A stretch of 64,000 bases of DNA. Source: Chrysoporthe austroafricana. Its lineage: Eukaryota; Ascomycota; Sordariomycetes; Diaporthales; Cryphonectriaceae. A program made the position numbers and the translations under genes. The stretch is taken from the NCBI GenBank assembly GCA_001051155.2, contig JYIP02000003.1, forward strand, positions 2,294,001 through 2,358,000, read 5' to 3'. Positions 44,633 through 56,200 of this stretch are shown here, piece by piece. The first letter of the stretch is position 1. The number at the start of each line of letters is the position of its first letter. The notes below the pieces were generated by a model that saw only the letters and a program-made list of their open reading frames with translations, searched no databases and was not told the origin of the DNA.

Positions 44633-45802
44633 TCAGGACCAGGCGACCTTGGACGCGACGCTCAGGAGCCAGGCGGCGTCCTGCCAGCTGCCGTCGTCCG
44701 CCTTGGGCGGCGGCGGCAGGCGCCGCTCGCGCCCCGACAGGGCCGCCATGCCCTCGAACTCCGGGGCGGCCGAGGCGTCCGACAGGGTGTCCTCGGCCTC
44801 GGCGTCGGTCGCCTCGCCGTCCCCGTCCTCGTTGTCCTCCTCGTCCTTCTCCTGGACGGAGAACAGGTTCCAGCCCATGATGTTCCCAAACCAGGTGTGC
44901 GGCCGGCCGTGGCCCCTCGCCACCAGCCGCCGCACCGCGGCCTCGTCGTCCTGGCTCGTGTACACCTCCATGCCGAGCGCCTCGAGCTTCTCGTTCAGGT
45001 TCACGAAGTCGGGCCCGGGCACGTACTCCTCCTCCTCGCCCAGGGTGTGGTCCGCGAAGTAGCCGTCCGACGCGTGGACCCTCTCGCCGGGCGTGACGCC
45101 CTGGCTCCGGCTCCCGGCCCGGCCGCCAAAGAACTCGTCGTCGTCGAGCACGAGGCCCAGGCTCCCGCGGCGGCTGGCGTGCCGGCCGGCGATCGCGCTC
45201 TCCCGCGCGATGCGCTCCCTCTCGAACACGTCCGGGCCGGCCTCGTCGTCGCCGTCGTCGTCGTCGTCGCCCGAGCGGCCCAGGCTGGTCGAGCTCGCCC
45301 GCGACACGAGCCACGACTGGCCCTTAGACTCGCGCGTCTCGCTGCTGAGTAAAACGCCGGCGCGTAGCAGCCAGTCGCGGTCGGCGCGGCCGCGCGTTGG
45401 GGCGGCGCTGGCCGCCGGCAGCTGCAGCTCCTCCCACGGCTCGCGGCGCGCGCCCCGCCGGTGGCCGCCGGGCGTCGTGGTGCCGGACTTGGGGCGGGCG
45501 GGCGGAAGGTGCGTGGCCGACTTGCTCTTGGGCAAGGCCGGTGAGGCGGCGCCATGGGGGGTCGGCGCGCCGTGGCGCGGGCGCGACCGGGAGCGGGCGA
45601 GCAGGGAGGGCGTCGTGGGGGCTGACTTGCCCTGGATGTAAGAGGTGGTGTGGTAAGCGGTCTGGACCGAGAGCTCTGTGTTGATCATGTCGGCGTCGTG
45701 GATAGGGAGTCTCGTGGTCAGCGGTGCTAGCGATAGAGGCTGGAGGTCGGTGGACGAGCGGTTCTTCCGCCTGGCCTGGTGGGCGTTATATGCCTGGTCC
45801 AT
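44633..45802 (-). CDS. DUF3984-family protein, function unknown
   Basis: A single exon encodes 389 residues from the first true ATG at 45802 (MDQAYNAHQARRK). The frame is open a little further upstream but without another ATG. The protein is mostly hydrophilic, with Ser/Arg-rich blocks, an Asp-rich run near the middle, EEYVPGPDFVNLNEKLE and a conserved-looking C-terminus in which TWFGNIMGWNLFSV precedes DDGSWQDAAWLLSVASK. These blocks fit, from memory, the fungal DUF3984 family. No catalytic motif, membrane segment or signal peptide is visible. It is divergent from ELP1 across 827 bases, so the two could share regulation. Confidence 0.82.
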   Translation of the reverse strand: MDQAYNAHQARRKNRSSTDLQPLSLAPLTTRLPIHDADMINTELSVQTAYHTTSYIQGKSAPTTPSLLARSRSRPRHGAPTPHGAASPALPKSKSATHLPPARPKSGTTTPGGHRRGARREPWEELQLPAASAAPTRGRADRDWLLRAGVLLSSETRESKGQSWLVSRASSTSLGRSGDDDDDGDDEAGPDVFERERIARESAIAGRHASRRGSLGLVLDDDEFFGGRAGSRSQGVTPGERVHASDGYFADHTLGEEEEYVPGPDFVNLNEKLEALGMEVYTSQDDEAAVRRLVARGHGRPHTWFGNIMGWNLFSVQEKDEEDNEDGDGEATDAEAEDTLSDASAAPEFEGMAALSGRERRLPPPPKADDGSWQDAAWLLSVASKVAWS

Positions 45803-46629
45803 CTCTGGCTGTCGTGGCTGTCCTGGCGGTGGCCGTCGGGGTGGTGCGTGTGGCTCCACTGCCTCCCTTCGCGGGTCTAGAATCAAGACGTGCTGCACGA
45901 TGCTACCGCCGGTGTAGGTTTGTTGATCGGCGTGCAGGCTCGTGACTGTCCGGACGGGGGCGTGAGCGTCGTGAACGGCTGATGGGTGGTCTGATGGGGT
46001 TTGATGGGCTGATCAGGAGCAGCATTTAATCACCTTTGCACCGTCCGGGGCCGAGACGTGTTTCCGAGGTCTTCCCACGGCGGGGGTCGGGACTGGCAGG
46101 GTGGAGCTGTTTTTGCATGTGCGGGTGCAGCGCAGGCGGGCGAAAAAAGCCGGGGCAGCGTTCCTGGGTCGTGGTTGGGCGCGAGGGGTTCTCCTGAGTA
46201 CGGTCTGTACTGGTGCATAAGTATACAGCACTATCTGGGTACCATGGCGTTGTGTACTGTGGTGGCATGGTGATACTGTGTAGATCTGTTAGCACCCTCA
46301 GCACGGTAACGCAGCACAGTACCTGCTTGGTACTGTGGCACCACGACGGCTGCGGCGGGACCCCTGGACCCAGCACTCGGAATCTTCATGCCTGCCTGGT
46401 GATTGGCTGCCTGGTCGCTGCAGGGCGCGAGCTGGCACGGTAGGGCTCGCCGTGTCGTGAACTGTGGAGGACAGTGCCAATCGGTCAGGGTGAGCACAGT
46501 CTCCATATTGAATTTTCGAAGCAGTGAGCAAACGCCAATATCAAAAGACGGCATGGAGAGCATCCACGATCTGCCCACGCGCCAACAGCTCCATCGCGGC
46601 AGTCACACCTGCCAGCCGGCAGATCCGAG
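45803..46629. promoter_or_regulatory. Divergent promoter of the DUF3984 gene and ELP1
   Basis: This 827-base interval separates the two start codons. Its middle (about 46195-46340) contains six GTAC tetramers and a perfect 9-base inverted repeat at 46315-46337. Confidence 0.5.
46315..46337. repeat. Inverted repeat CACAGTACC / GGTACTGTG
   Basis: Arms 46315-46323 and 46329-46337 are exact 9-base reverse complements around a 5-base spacer. The GTAC-centred arms resemble those of the inverted repeat at 19390-19418. Confidence 0.85.
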
Positions 46630-49600
46630 ATGAGAAACCTTCGCAATGTTGGCCACAAGGTCGGCAGGACGGCGGCGGATATCACCGCAGTCTGCTGGGA
46701 TGCAGCCAAGGACGAGGCGTTAGTCGCCTGCGGGCCTGCTGCCCCCGACCAGAAGATCGAACTGCTCAGGGTCGTCGAGGATGCCGCCCGCCAGGATCCA
46801 GCCCTGCCGCTGTGGGTTGGCCCGGATTGCCGCTCGTCCGGAAACTTGTGCGCTGACCGAGAGAGACCAGGCTGTGTGAGCGTATAGCATCTTGGGATGC
46901 GCCTAGTCCGAATCCAGACCTGCCTGTCGACAGGATCGTCAGCCTTCACTACTTTAGCGACTCGGCGACGGCATGTCTCGTCCTCGAGGGCGGCGACATC
47001 GTCATCGTCGAGGAGGGCCTAAGCCCCGAGGATGTCCACATCGAGATCATGGGCTCCATCGACGCCGGCATCACGGCTGCGCGCTGGTCGCCGGACGAGG
47101 AGCTCCTGGTCCTCGCCACCAAGGCGGACACCGTGGTCTTCATGAGCCGGAGCTTCGACGGCATCGCCGAGGCCGCCATGACCTCGGACGACCTGTCGGC
47201 GTCCAAGCACGTCAGCGTCGGCTGGGGCAAGAAGGAGACCCAGTTCCAGGGCAAGGGCGCGAAGGCCAAGGCCCTGCGTGACCCGACGATCCCGGAGAAG
47301 GTGGACGAGGGCAGGCCGAGCCCGAACGACGACGGCCGGATCAGCGTCAGCTGGAGGGGGGATGGCGCCTATGTCGCCATCAATTCCACCCAGTCTGCAT
47401 CGCGGAGGCTCATACGGGTCTACACGCGCGACGGCGTCCTCGACGGCGTGAGCGAGCCCGTAGACGGTCTGGAGGGGGCCTTGAGCTGGCGGCCGGCCGG
47501 AAACCTGATGGCCGGCGTCCAGCGGTTCAGCGATCATGTCGACGTCGTCTTCTTCGAGAGGAACGGTCTGAGACATGGCCAGTTCACGCTCCGCTCGGCT
47601 GAGAAACTGCTTGATCCGAACATGCATATAACCTTGGAGTGGAATTCGGACTCGACAGTCCTAGCTGTCTCTCTGGATAGTGCCATCCAGCTGTGGACAA
47701 TGGGCAACTACCACTGGTACCTGAAGCAGGAAATATTCCTCGGGTCTCCTTGTTCACATTTGTCGTGGCATCCAGAGAAGGCATTGCGCCTCGCCATGGC
47801 ATCAGCAGGTAAGACGCGCCGCCCGCAAAAGACACTGGGAACCCTCGCTGACCGGAAAGCAGGCAGCATTCTTCACACGGAGTTCGTCTTCGCAGTCGCG
47901 AGGGGCTCATCGATGCCACCTCATGATTTTGGCGCGGTCGCTGTGATTGATGGGACAACAGTCAAGATCACGCCGTTCCGGACTGCGAATGTACCCCCGC
48001 CTATGTCCATGTTTGAAATCGAAGCCAGCCATACTGTGGTAGATGTGGCTTTTGCCCAGGACAACTCAAAGATGGCAGTACTACACCATGGTGGTATTGA
48101 CCTCTACGACTGGCAGACCAGGAACGGTCGCGCAATCATACCTCGCCTTGCCGCGAAACATGCCTTCAGCTCTGATGGAGCCGTGGGCAGTGTCTTACAG
48201 GCAGGTTTTGCGAATAACGGCGAGCTTAATGCTCTATGCTTCAACGATGGTCTCCGTATCTGCAAACTGAGGCCAGCCGAGGCCGCAGGCGGGCTGGCCA
48301 TTGAGCGCTCCTTCTTGCTTGAGGAGAAGGTTCTCTTCCCACAAGCGAACTCTGTTAACAGCGCATCGTGGCTGCTATCCTCAGGGGATATGTGTGTTCA
48401 GGGCGAGTCTGGGAGGATATCCCGCCTTCCTGGCAATGCCGAGGCTCTTGAGTCGCTGGCCATTGGCTTTCCACTACAATTACCTTGGGTTGAGGTTGTC
48501 GAGATCGAAGAGGCCATAGTTGCTTTTGGCATGTCCAGAAGCGGCCACCTCTATGCAAACTCTCGACTGCTGGTCAAGAACTGCACCTCCTTCCTCGTCA
48601 CCTGCGACCATCTCATATTTACCACCAGCAATCACTTCCTGAAATTTGTTCATCTGAGTAGGCCAGAAGGTATGTCTCATCACGATGTGTTTCAGAGGCG
48701 GGCGAGCTACTGACAACCGCAGATCTTGAATTGGCGCCTGACGATCCCGAGACCGACGAGAGGTGTCGAAGTATCGAGAGAGGCGCAAGACTTGTCACGG
48801 CCGTGCCGACGACCATGAGTGTGGTTCTCCAGATGCCACGAGGCAACTTGGAGACGATCTACCCGCGCGCAATGGTTCTTGCCGGCATACGGCAACTTGT
48901 CGACGAGAAGGAATATGGCAAGGCGTTTGCTCACTGCAGGACGCAAAGAGTGGACATGAACATACTATACGACCACAATCCGGAGCAATTCCTATCCAAT
49001 GTTGCATTGTTCCTGGATCAACTCAAGGATGTGACCTACATCGATCTGTTCTTGGCCTCACTAGGCGAGGACGATGTGACGGAGACCATGTACAAGGACA
49101 CCAAGAAGACGAAGCCCACAGCGGATTTTGTCCCGTCTGCTCAAGACACGTCCACAATCACTGCTAAGGGCACCTCGTCAAAGGTCAATGCCATATGCGA
49201 CTCGATCTTGAAGACCTTGCAAGCACAAAAGGACACGAACCTGCAGAACATCATCACTGCCAACGTGTGCAAGAATCCTCCAGCCCTCGAAGACGGACTG
49301 CTGGTCGTTGCGGAGCTGATGCAAAGGGATGAGACCCTAGCGGAGAAAGCGGTTGAGCACATCTGCTTCTTGCAAGATGTCAACAGACTTTATGACCATG
49401 CCCTCGGCCTCTACAACCTAGACCTCGCTCTGCTCGTTGCGCAGCAGTCGCAACGGGACCCGCGCGAATATTTACCGTTCATCCAAGACCTCCATCAGAA
49501 GCCTGATGTCAGGCGCAAGTTCGCGATCGACGATCATCTGGGCAGGCGTGAGAAGGCACTGCAGCACCTACATGTCCTGAACGTCTTTGACGAAGTCAAG

Positions 49601-50755
49601 ACCTATACTACGAGGTATAGCCTATACCAAACTGCGCTTCGCCTTTATCGCTACGACACCGAGCGGCACAGAGACCTTACGGATCTCTACGCCGCGTATC
49701 TTGAATCCCAGTCCAAGTATCGTGAGGCTGGTCTGGCTTACGAATCCCTCGGCAACTTCGCTCGCGCCACTGCCTGCTACCGCGCAGCCGGTGCAAGCTG
49801 CTGGCGCGAGTGTCTTTTCACTGCGCAACAGCAGGAGCCACCACTATCTACCAGCTCTATGGGCGAGCTCGCCACCGCCCTGGCCGACGCACTGTGGGAG
49901 GCCAAGGAGTACGCCTCTGCAGCGACCGTTCACCTCGAGTACCTCGACAGCATCGAGGATGCGGTGCGCTGCCTGTGCAAGGGCTACCACTTCGCTGACG
50001 CGATGCGCCTCATCGCCCGCCGCAGCCGCACCGACCTCCTGGCCTCGGCCGTCGACGCGGGGCTGGCGGACGCGCTGTCCAGCTCGACCGAGTTCCTGGC
50101 CGACTGCAAGGCGCAGCTCCGCGCCCAGGTGCCCCGCATCGCCGAGCTGCGGCGCAAGGCCATCGAGGACCCGCTCGCGTTCTACGAGGGCGAGCGGCCC
50201 TCCGCGTTCGCGGACCTGCCGGACGACGTCTCCGTCGCCAGCTCGCGCGTGAGCACCAGCGCGTCGCTCTTCACGCTGTACACGGGCAAGGCCGGGTCCG
50301 TCGGGACGGTGGGCTCGAACGTGAGCCGCGCGACGAGCAAGAACCGCAAGCGCGAGGAGAAGAAGCGCGCCCGCGGCAGGAAGGGCACGGTCTACGAGGC
50401 GGAGTACCTGGTCAACAGCGTGCGCAGGCTGGTCGAGAGGGTGGACGGGACCAAGGGCGAGGCGGAGAGGCTCGTGTTCGGGCTCATGCGGAGGGGTATG
50501 GCGGAGCGGGCGAGGGCCATCGAGGCGCTGATGGACGAAATCGTCGAGGCGTGCCGGGCGGCTGTCAAGGAGGTGTTTGGCGAGCCGGAGGCGCAGGGAG
50601 CCCATGAGCAGATGGAGGCGGTGCCGGCGGCTATCGATGAAGGATACAGGCCTAGTGGGCCAGATGCGGTGCTCCAGGCCTCCTTGGATGCCGCCAATTC
50701 CCGACAGATGGCTCCTGTCATCACGGCGTTTTCAAAATTGTCATTGCTAGGATAG
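46630..50755 (+). CDS. ELP1: Elongator complex scaffold subunit Elp1 (IKI3)
   Basis: Elp1 is the largest subunit of Elongator, which adds the cm5 group to wobble uridines of tRNAs. Four exons (46630-46811, 46871-47808, 47863-48669, 48723-50755) give 1319 residues, the expected size. Landmarks are MRNLRNVGHKVGRTAADITA at the start, ASWDAPSPNPDLPVDRIVSL, N-terminal WD-like repeats to about residue 700, the TPR-rich C-terminal half (YPRAMVLAGIRQLVDEKEY onward) and the basic tRNA-binding/NLS patch NRKREEKKRARGRKGTVYEA just before EYLVNSVRRLVERV. Introns are short (59, 54 and 53 nt). The second is stop-free and a multiple of three, so unspliced text reads through. It converges with uL24m, only 172 bases between stops. 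Confidence 0.95.
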
Positions 50756-50927
50756 AAGGCCCGGGTCGGGAATGCATGCAGACGGCGTTTGAATAGGCTT
50801 CGCGGTCAGTCGGTGAACATATAGAGAACCCACAAGAAAGAAAGAAAACACCAAGTCGCCATGCCATGCAGATGCCATTCGTCTATTTCACAGTGATATA
50901 CAGTCGACTTTATATTTCTGCACAAGC

Positions 50928-52228
50928 TCACGATGGCGGAGGCGCTGTGTCCTCCGGCGCAGCCTCCGGTGTTGGAAGGCCCACCGGCTTCACCTCCTTT
51001 CTCGCCTCCGCCTCCTCCGCCCTCTGCGCCGTCGACACCAGCTCCTCCGACACCTTTTTCAAGGCCGGTGCCCGGTACGCGTTGCGCGCCATGACCTGGC
51101 CGATCTTCTCCAGCATCGCGTCCGTCAGCACCGGCACCGGGCGCTGCCTCTTCTCCTCCTTGATCTTGGCGTTCAGCTCCTGCAGCGGCGTCATCATCTC
51201 CAGGTGGCCCTTCCTGCGCGCGACCTTGGCAGCCTCCTCGGCCTCCTTCTTGGCGATGTACTCGGGCTCGTGCCGCGTGCGGAACTTGGAGTACTTGTTG
51301 CGCAGCTCGTCGATGATCCCGGCCGGCATGGGGGGCCGGAGGAGGGTCGGGACGAAGGTCTCCTGCTCGACGTCGATGCGCAGGGTGTCGCACTCGTGGT
51401 CCGGGACGGGCTTCTCGAGCTGGTCGCGCTCGGCGTCCTCGAAGCTGCGCGGCCAGGGGATCTCGATGTTGAGGCCCGGGACCACACGGCTCCAGGTCAC
51501 GCGGCCCGTCGGCTTGTCGCGCATGATGCCCGTGGGCGCGAGCTCGTTGATGACCACATCGCGTACCCGGCCGGTCTTGGGGTCTCGGAGGGGGTGGACG
51601 AGGCGGACGGCCTGGATGGGGACGCGGAGGGGCGAGAGCTGGACGAAGGTCGTCTCTGGCGTGAGACCGGATTTTGAGATGAACTCAGAGACGGTGTAGT
51701 TTTGCTGCCAGGGGGGCGAAAACGTCAGTTCATGAGCCGGGCCGTACGTCTGCGACCGAAGAGCCGCCGACTCACCTGCAGCTGGTCGCCCTCGAGCATG
51801 ACACAAGCCTCGCTCTCGACAACCGTCCTCACGGTCCCTATCTTTCCCTTGTCCGGGCCCTGCATGATGGCCACCCGGTCGCCGGGCTTGACGCACAGGT
51901 ACTTCTTCCCGCCCGCCCACTTGCACGCCAGCTCGATCTGCTTGTCGGGCAGGTCGGACATGGTCCGGTTCAGCGAGAGCGAGCCCCAGTAGGCGCCGGT
52001 CTCGCTCTTGACGGGCGTGTCGCGCTGCGGGGCCAGCGGCCCCAGCTCCCAGTCCTCGCGCCGCCTGCGCCGCGCCTCGGAGAGGCTGATGTTGGCATCG
52101 CGCACGGCGCCCATGCGCTTCCTGAAGTCCTGCCTCTGGGCGGCCCGGTCGACGAGGTCGTTCCTCTTCTTGATCCGGCGGGCGGCCTGCTTCTCGGCCT
52201 GCGCCGTCCGCTTGAGGAGCTTCTGCAT
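50928..52228 (-). CDS. MRPL40: Mitochondrial large-subunit ribosomal protein uL24m (MRPL40)
   Basis: This is a mitoribosomal large-subunit protein. Two exons (52228-51776 and 51704-50928; 71-nt GTGAGT...CAG intron) give 409 residues. A KOW motif lies near residues 114-145: KPGDRVAIMQGPDKGKIGTV followed by ESEACVMLEGDQLQ, typical of uL24. The N-terminus MQKLLKRTAQAEKQAARR is basic and suits mitochondrial import. The long C-terminal extension (PRSFEDAERDQLEKPVPDHE, then ETFVPTLLRPPMPAGIIDEL) is the usual fungal mitochondrial addition. The intron falls directly after the KOW domain. It is divergent from DCL2 across about 1.06 kb and converges with ELP1. Confidence 0.93.
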
Positions 52229-53286
52229 CGCGGGATGGGATGGGATCGGGCGGCTCGGGGGCGAGGCCGCGCGCACCAACCAGCCGGCGGGAGAGGCTCT
52301 TCCTGGTAGCTGGTGTCGTAGCTCGGCCGCGTGCTCGAGCCTGTGGGCTTGGACGGCGGTCGCTGGTGTCTGCTTGGAGGCGCCCGAGGCGATTTGCGGA
52401 ACGTCGATGGTGTTGGAAGTTGTGCCTCGATTGGGAATTTTTGAGCTCGGGCCAATTCACACCCCAGGCGGCCCTGCCCGAGGCGGCAGGCAAGCTGTTG
52501 TGGGCGACCAGGGCTCCCCTGACACACAGTAGGCCTGCTGCAGCCGATCTTCACTGCGACTCGCGACTTCGACCTTAACCCACGGCCACCGCAGGTGCCC
52601 CCTCTCTCGAGTGAGGCTTTGGCCTCCCAGGTATACCCGAGACGAGAGGTCTTTTAACTTGGTGCTGTGTCACACGACATCCCCTGGGTCTTGTGTTTTT
52701 TTGCAGAAAAGAAATCTAGATCCTGGACATTGCGGTGGGACCAGAGCGGCCAAAAGATAGGCGACCAGGTAGCAGCAGGTCTGCGTGACCGAGGATTGTA
52801 CCCAACAGCCTTGAGTTTTGTCTTCTGCTGCCTGGTATTCGAACACAGTCTTCTCCAGCTCACGGTGTCCAACAGCTTAGCCTGCATCTCGGATGGCGAG
52901 ACTCCAAGTTGGCTTGGCGTGGTAGAGAGACTGTATTACGCAAACTCACAGCCGGCCTCGCTGCTCGTCCCAGGCCGACCAGTTCCCACAGCCTCGACTG
53001 CAGGCCTCCTGCATATCCTGCGGCCCGCGCGGCGAGGGGTTGGCATGCTGTCTGAGATGTTTGACTACTTAATTGCTCACGAGGCCATCGTTCTCTCTTG
53101 TCTCTAGTTCCTGGTTCTTCCCCGCGCAGAACTCTCGCGGGGGAAATTCTGTCCGTCTCTGACGGCCGCTATCTCTCATCACATTGGACGCACCAACGCG
53201 CGTCATTGTCTGTTCCACGTAAGAGCGTCATCTCTGGAGCCTCGTCCCGTTCCTGCTTGGTCAGCTTTGTCAAGTGACGCTGCAAG
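52229..53286. promoter_or_regulatory. Divergent promoter of uL24m and DCL2
   Basis: This 1.06 kb between start codons shows no coding signal. No specific motif is claimed. Confidence 0.5.
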
Positions 53287-56200
53287 ATGGCGTACTACAC
53301 CGACTCATCCTCCTCCGAGTCGGAGGATCTCGAGGGCCTGATGAACCAGGTCGTCGCGGAGGAAGATATTACAGGGGCGGCATGGTACGATGGGCGCCTC
53401 TTAGAAGATGAAGACTATTCTGAGGAGCAGCCTGGTCTTGAGAAGCAGCCCGTGGAAGCCGTCAAGATGACTGCTAGGGCGTACCAGCTGGAGATGCTCG
53501 AGGCCAGCCTCAAGGAGAACATCATATGCGCTATGGACACTGGCTCTGGGAAGACACAGGTGTAAGATAACAAACTCGTTTTCGTGTGAGCCTTCTAACT
53601 CGCCGCAGAGCTATCCTGAGGATGAAGGCGGAGCTCGAAAAGATGCCTGACGGCCAGGTACGTCCTTGAGCACCTTCGCCGGGAGATGTCGCCTCCAAGC
53701 TGGCCCTGGTAGGGGACTAGGCCCTGGGCCGACGTTTCCCTGCTGACAGCAGAGATACAGGTAGTCTGGTTCCTTGTGCCCACGGTCTCCTTATGTGCTC
53801 AACAGTACGAGGTCGTGAGAGCGCAGATCCCCTGGGTCCAGACTAAGATCATCACCGGGGCCGACAACGTGGACAGCTGGGCCTCATCAACCTGGGCTGG
53901 CGCTCTCACCAATGTAAAGATCGTCATAACGACCCACCAAGTACTTCTTGACGCTCTTCTCCATGGTTTCGTTCGTATCTCGTCCCTGGCGCTCATTATC
54001 TTCGACGAGGGTGAGTGGTTTGCACGCCCTGTTTCCGTACGTATCTTACTGACAGCCCTAGCTCATCATTGCAACAAGAAACACCCTTATAGTAGGATCA
54101 TGAAAGAGTTCTACTGGGAGTCGAAGGCAAAGTACGACCCAGTGCCGTGTATTCTGGGTCTTACGGCGAGTCCGGTAGTACGCTCCGACATCTCAAGCCT
54201 CAAGCTACTCGAAGTCACTCTGGACGCCGTCTGCCGGAGCCCAACGAAACATAGAGAAGAGCTCTTGGCCCATTCGCAACGGCCGGAGCTATTCAATATC
54301 ACATTCAGCCCAAAGCTGCACCTTCCCCCCAGCAGCTACTCAGAGTCCATGGCAAAGCTGATGGCAGCCCACAACAAGCTGAACATCCTGGAGGATCCCT
54401 ATATCCTGTCTCTCAGGGCCGAGAGGACCGACCGCTCCAGAAGGAAGCTCGAAAAAGCCATTAAAAAGAAGCGAACTTATGTGCAAGATTCCCTAAAGTC
54501 ATTCTGTAGGAGGAGTGTTGAGATGGCCAAAGAGCTTGGCAGCTGGCCTGCGGATTGGTTCATCTCCGAGGCGATACGGCGCTTTCTGATCGGGATTCCC
54601 AGGCAGGGAGCTGCTAGCAAGAGCTTCAGGGATGCAGAAGTCATTTACCTGGCCAGAGTCTTCCAGGACGCCGATATCCATCCTCCTCCGCCTATGTCTG
54701 AGCTTTCCGACCTGTCAGATAAGGTCCAGCGACTAATCAGGGTGCTCCTGAGGTACGAGAAGGACACGAGAGCAATCTGCTTCGTCAAGGAGAGGGCAAC
54801 CACCACGGTGCTTGCTCACATCTTGACAGCCAATCCGGAAATAAAGAAGAAGTTCCGCATAGGAACGATGGTCGGTACCTCGTTCGTCCCAGGCATCAAG
54901 CGGGATTTTCTAGATCTACTCGAGACAGGCACCTCCCATTCCCTCGACGACTTCCGAGCTGGCAAGACAAACCTGCTCGTGGCTACCAGCGTCCTCGAGG
55001 AAGGCATTGACGTGCCTGCCTGCAATCTGATTATCTGCTTCGACAAGCCAAGCAACCTACGGGCTTTCATCCAGAGACGAGGCCGGGCTCGCATGCGACA
55101 GTCGCATCTCTACCTCTTTGTTGACGAGCAAGCCGAGTCTGACTGGGAAGATTCCGAAGCCCAGATGAAGCGACAATACGAAGACGAGAGGCGGGAGATC
55201 GAGAAACTCCAAACACTGGAGGATTCGGAGGCTATAGAGTACCCAGAGGAGCTGCGCGTCGACAGCACCGGAGCACGGCTAACAATCAACGACGCGAAAT
55301 CACATCTGCAACATTTTGTAGCGACTCTGGTGTCACGCAAATACGTCGAGAGCCAGCCTGACTACCTCGTTGAGCAGGTACACGAGAGCCCTCAGCCTGG
55401 TGATTCAGTTCTCCTCAAGGCCACTGTATTGCTGCCCGTTTCGGTCCCCCAACATCTCCGCCAAGTTACCAGCAGCAGGGCGTGGGTTTCTGAAAAGAAT
55501 GCGTGTATGGACGCCGCCTTTCAGGCCTACAAGGGTCTGTACAGAGCAGGCTTGGTAGACGACAACCTCTTGCCGCCGCGAGACACACTCAAACGCGGAG
55601 TTGAGGGCCGCACTGGAATGAGGGGGGTCCGGGAGCTGTACAACCCCTGGCTGAGCGTCGCTGCGGCATGGAACGAAGAAAACGCTCGGCTCTCTCGCCG
55701 AGCTCTAAAAGTCTTCGACCAGAACAATTTGGAGATTTGCGAGTTCGAGCTCTTCATTCCTAGCGCTTTGCCCGAGATGAAGCCTATGGTCGTCTGGTGG
55801 GATCACCATACCCAGCTAACCCTTCGTATAGACTCGGACGTATCGATGGCGGACAATGATACAGGGAACTCGGATCAGACAAGCGGCCTGATGGACCACA
55901 CTTCCATTCTCTTAGCGCTGGCCTACTGTCATCGTCGGTTGGAGATGAAAGACGATTGCAGTCTGCGCCTCGTGTCAAAGTCTGGTTCGCTTGCCATGGA
56001 CCAGATCGGAAAAGTCCCCTTCGCTCCTGACCTCGTGACGGCCAGTGGGCTGAGGTACCTGGTGCGCGACGAACGAGACGAGTTTCGGCATCCTTACTAC
56101 TTTGATTCTTTCTTGCCGTCCAAGCCCCCCGCTGAAGCCGTTCGAAAGTTGTACAGGGGCTTTGAAGAAGACCCTGAGGACGCCGCCTATTTGTCGGTGA

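Noticed and set aside
45803..45898. N-terminal extension of the DUF3984 protein to 45898
   Set aside because: The codon at 45898 is GTG on the coding strand. The first in-frame ATG is at 45802.
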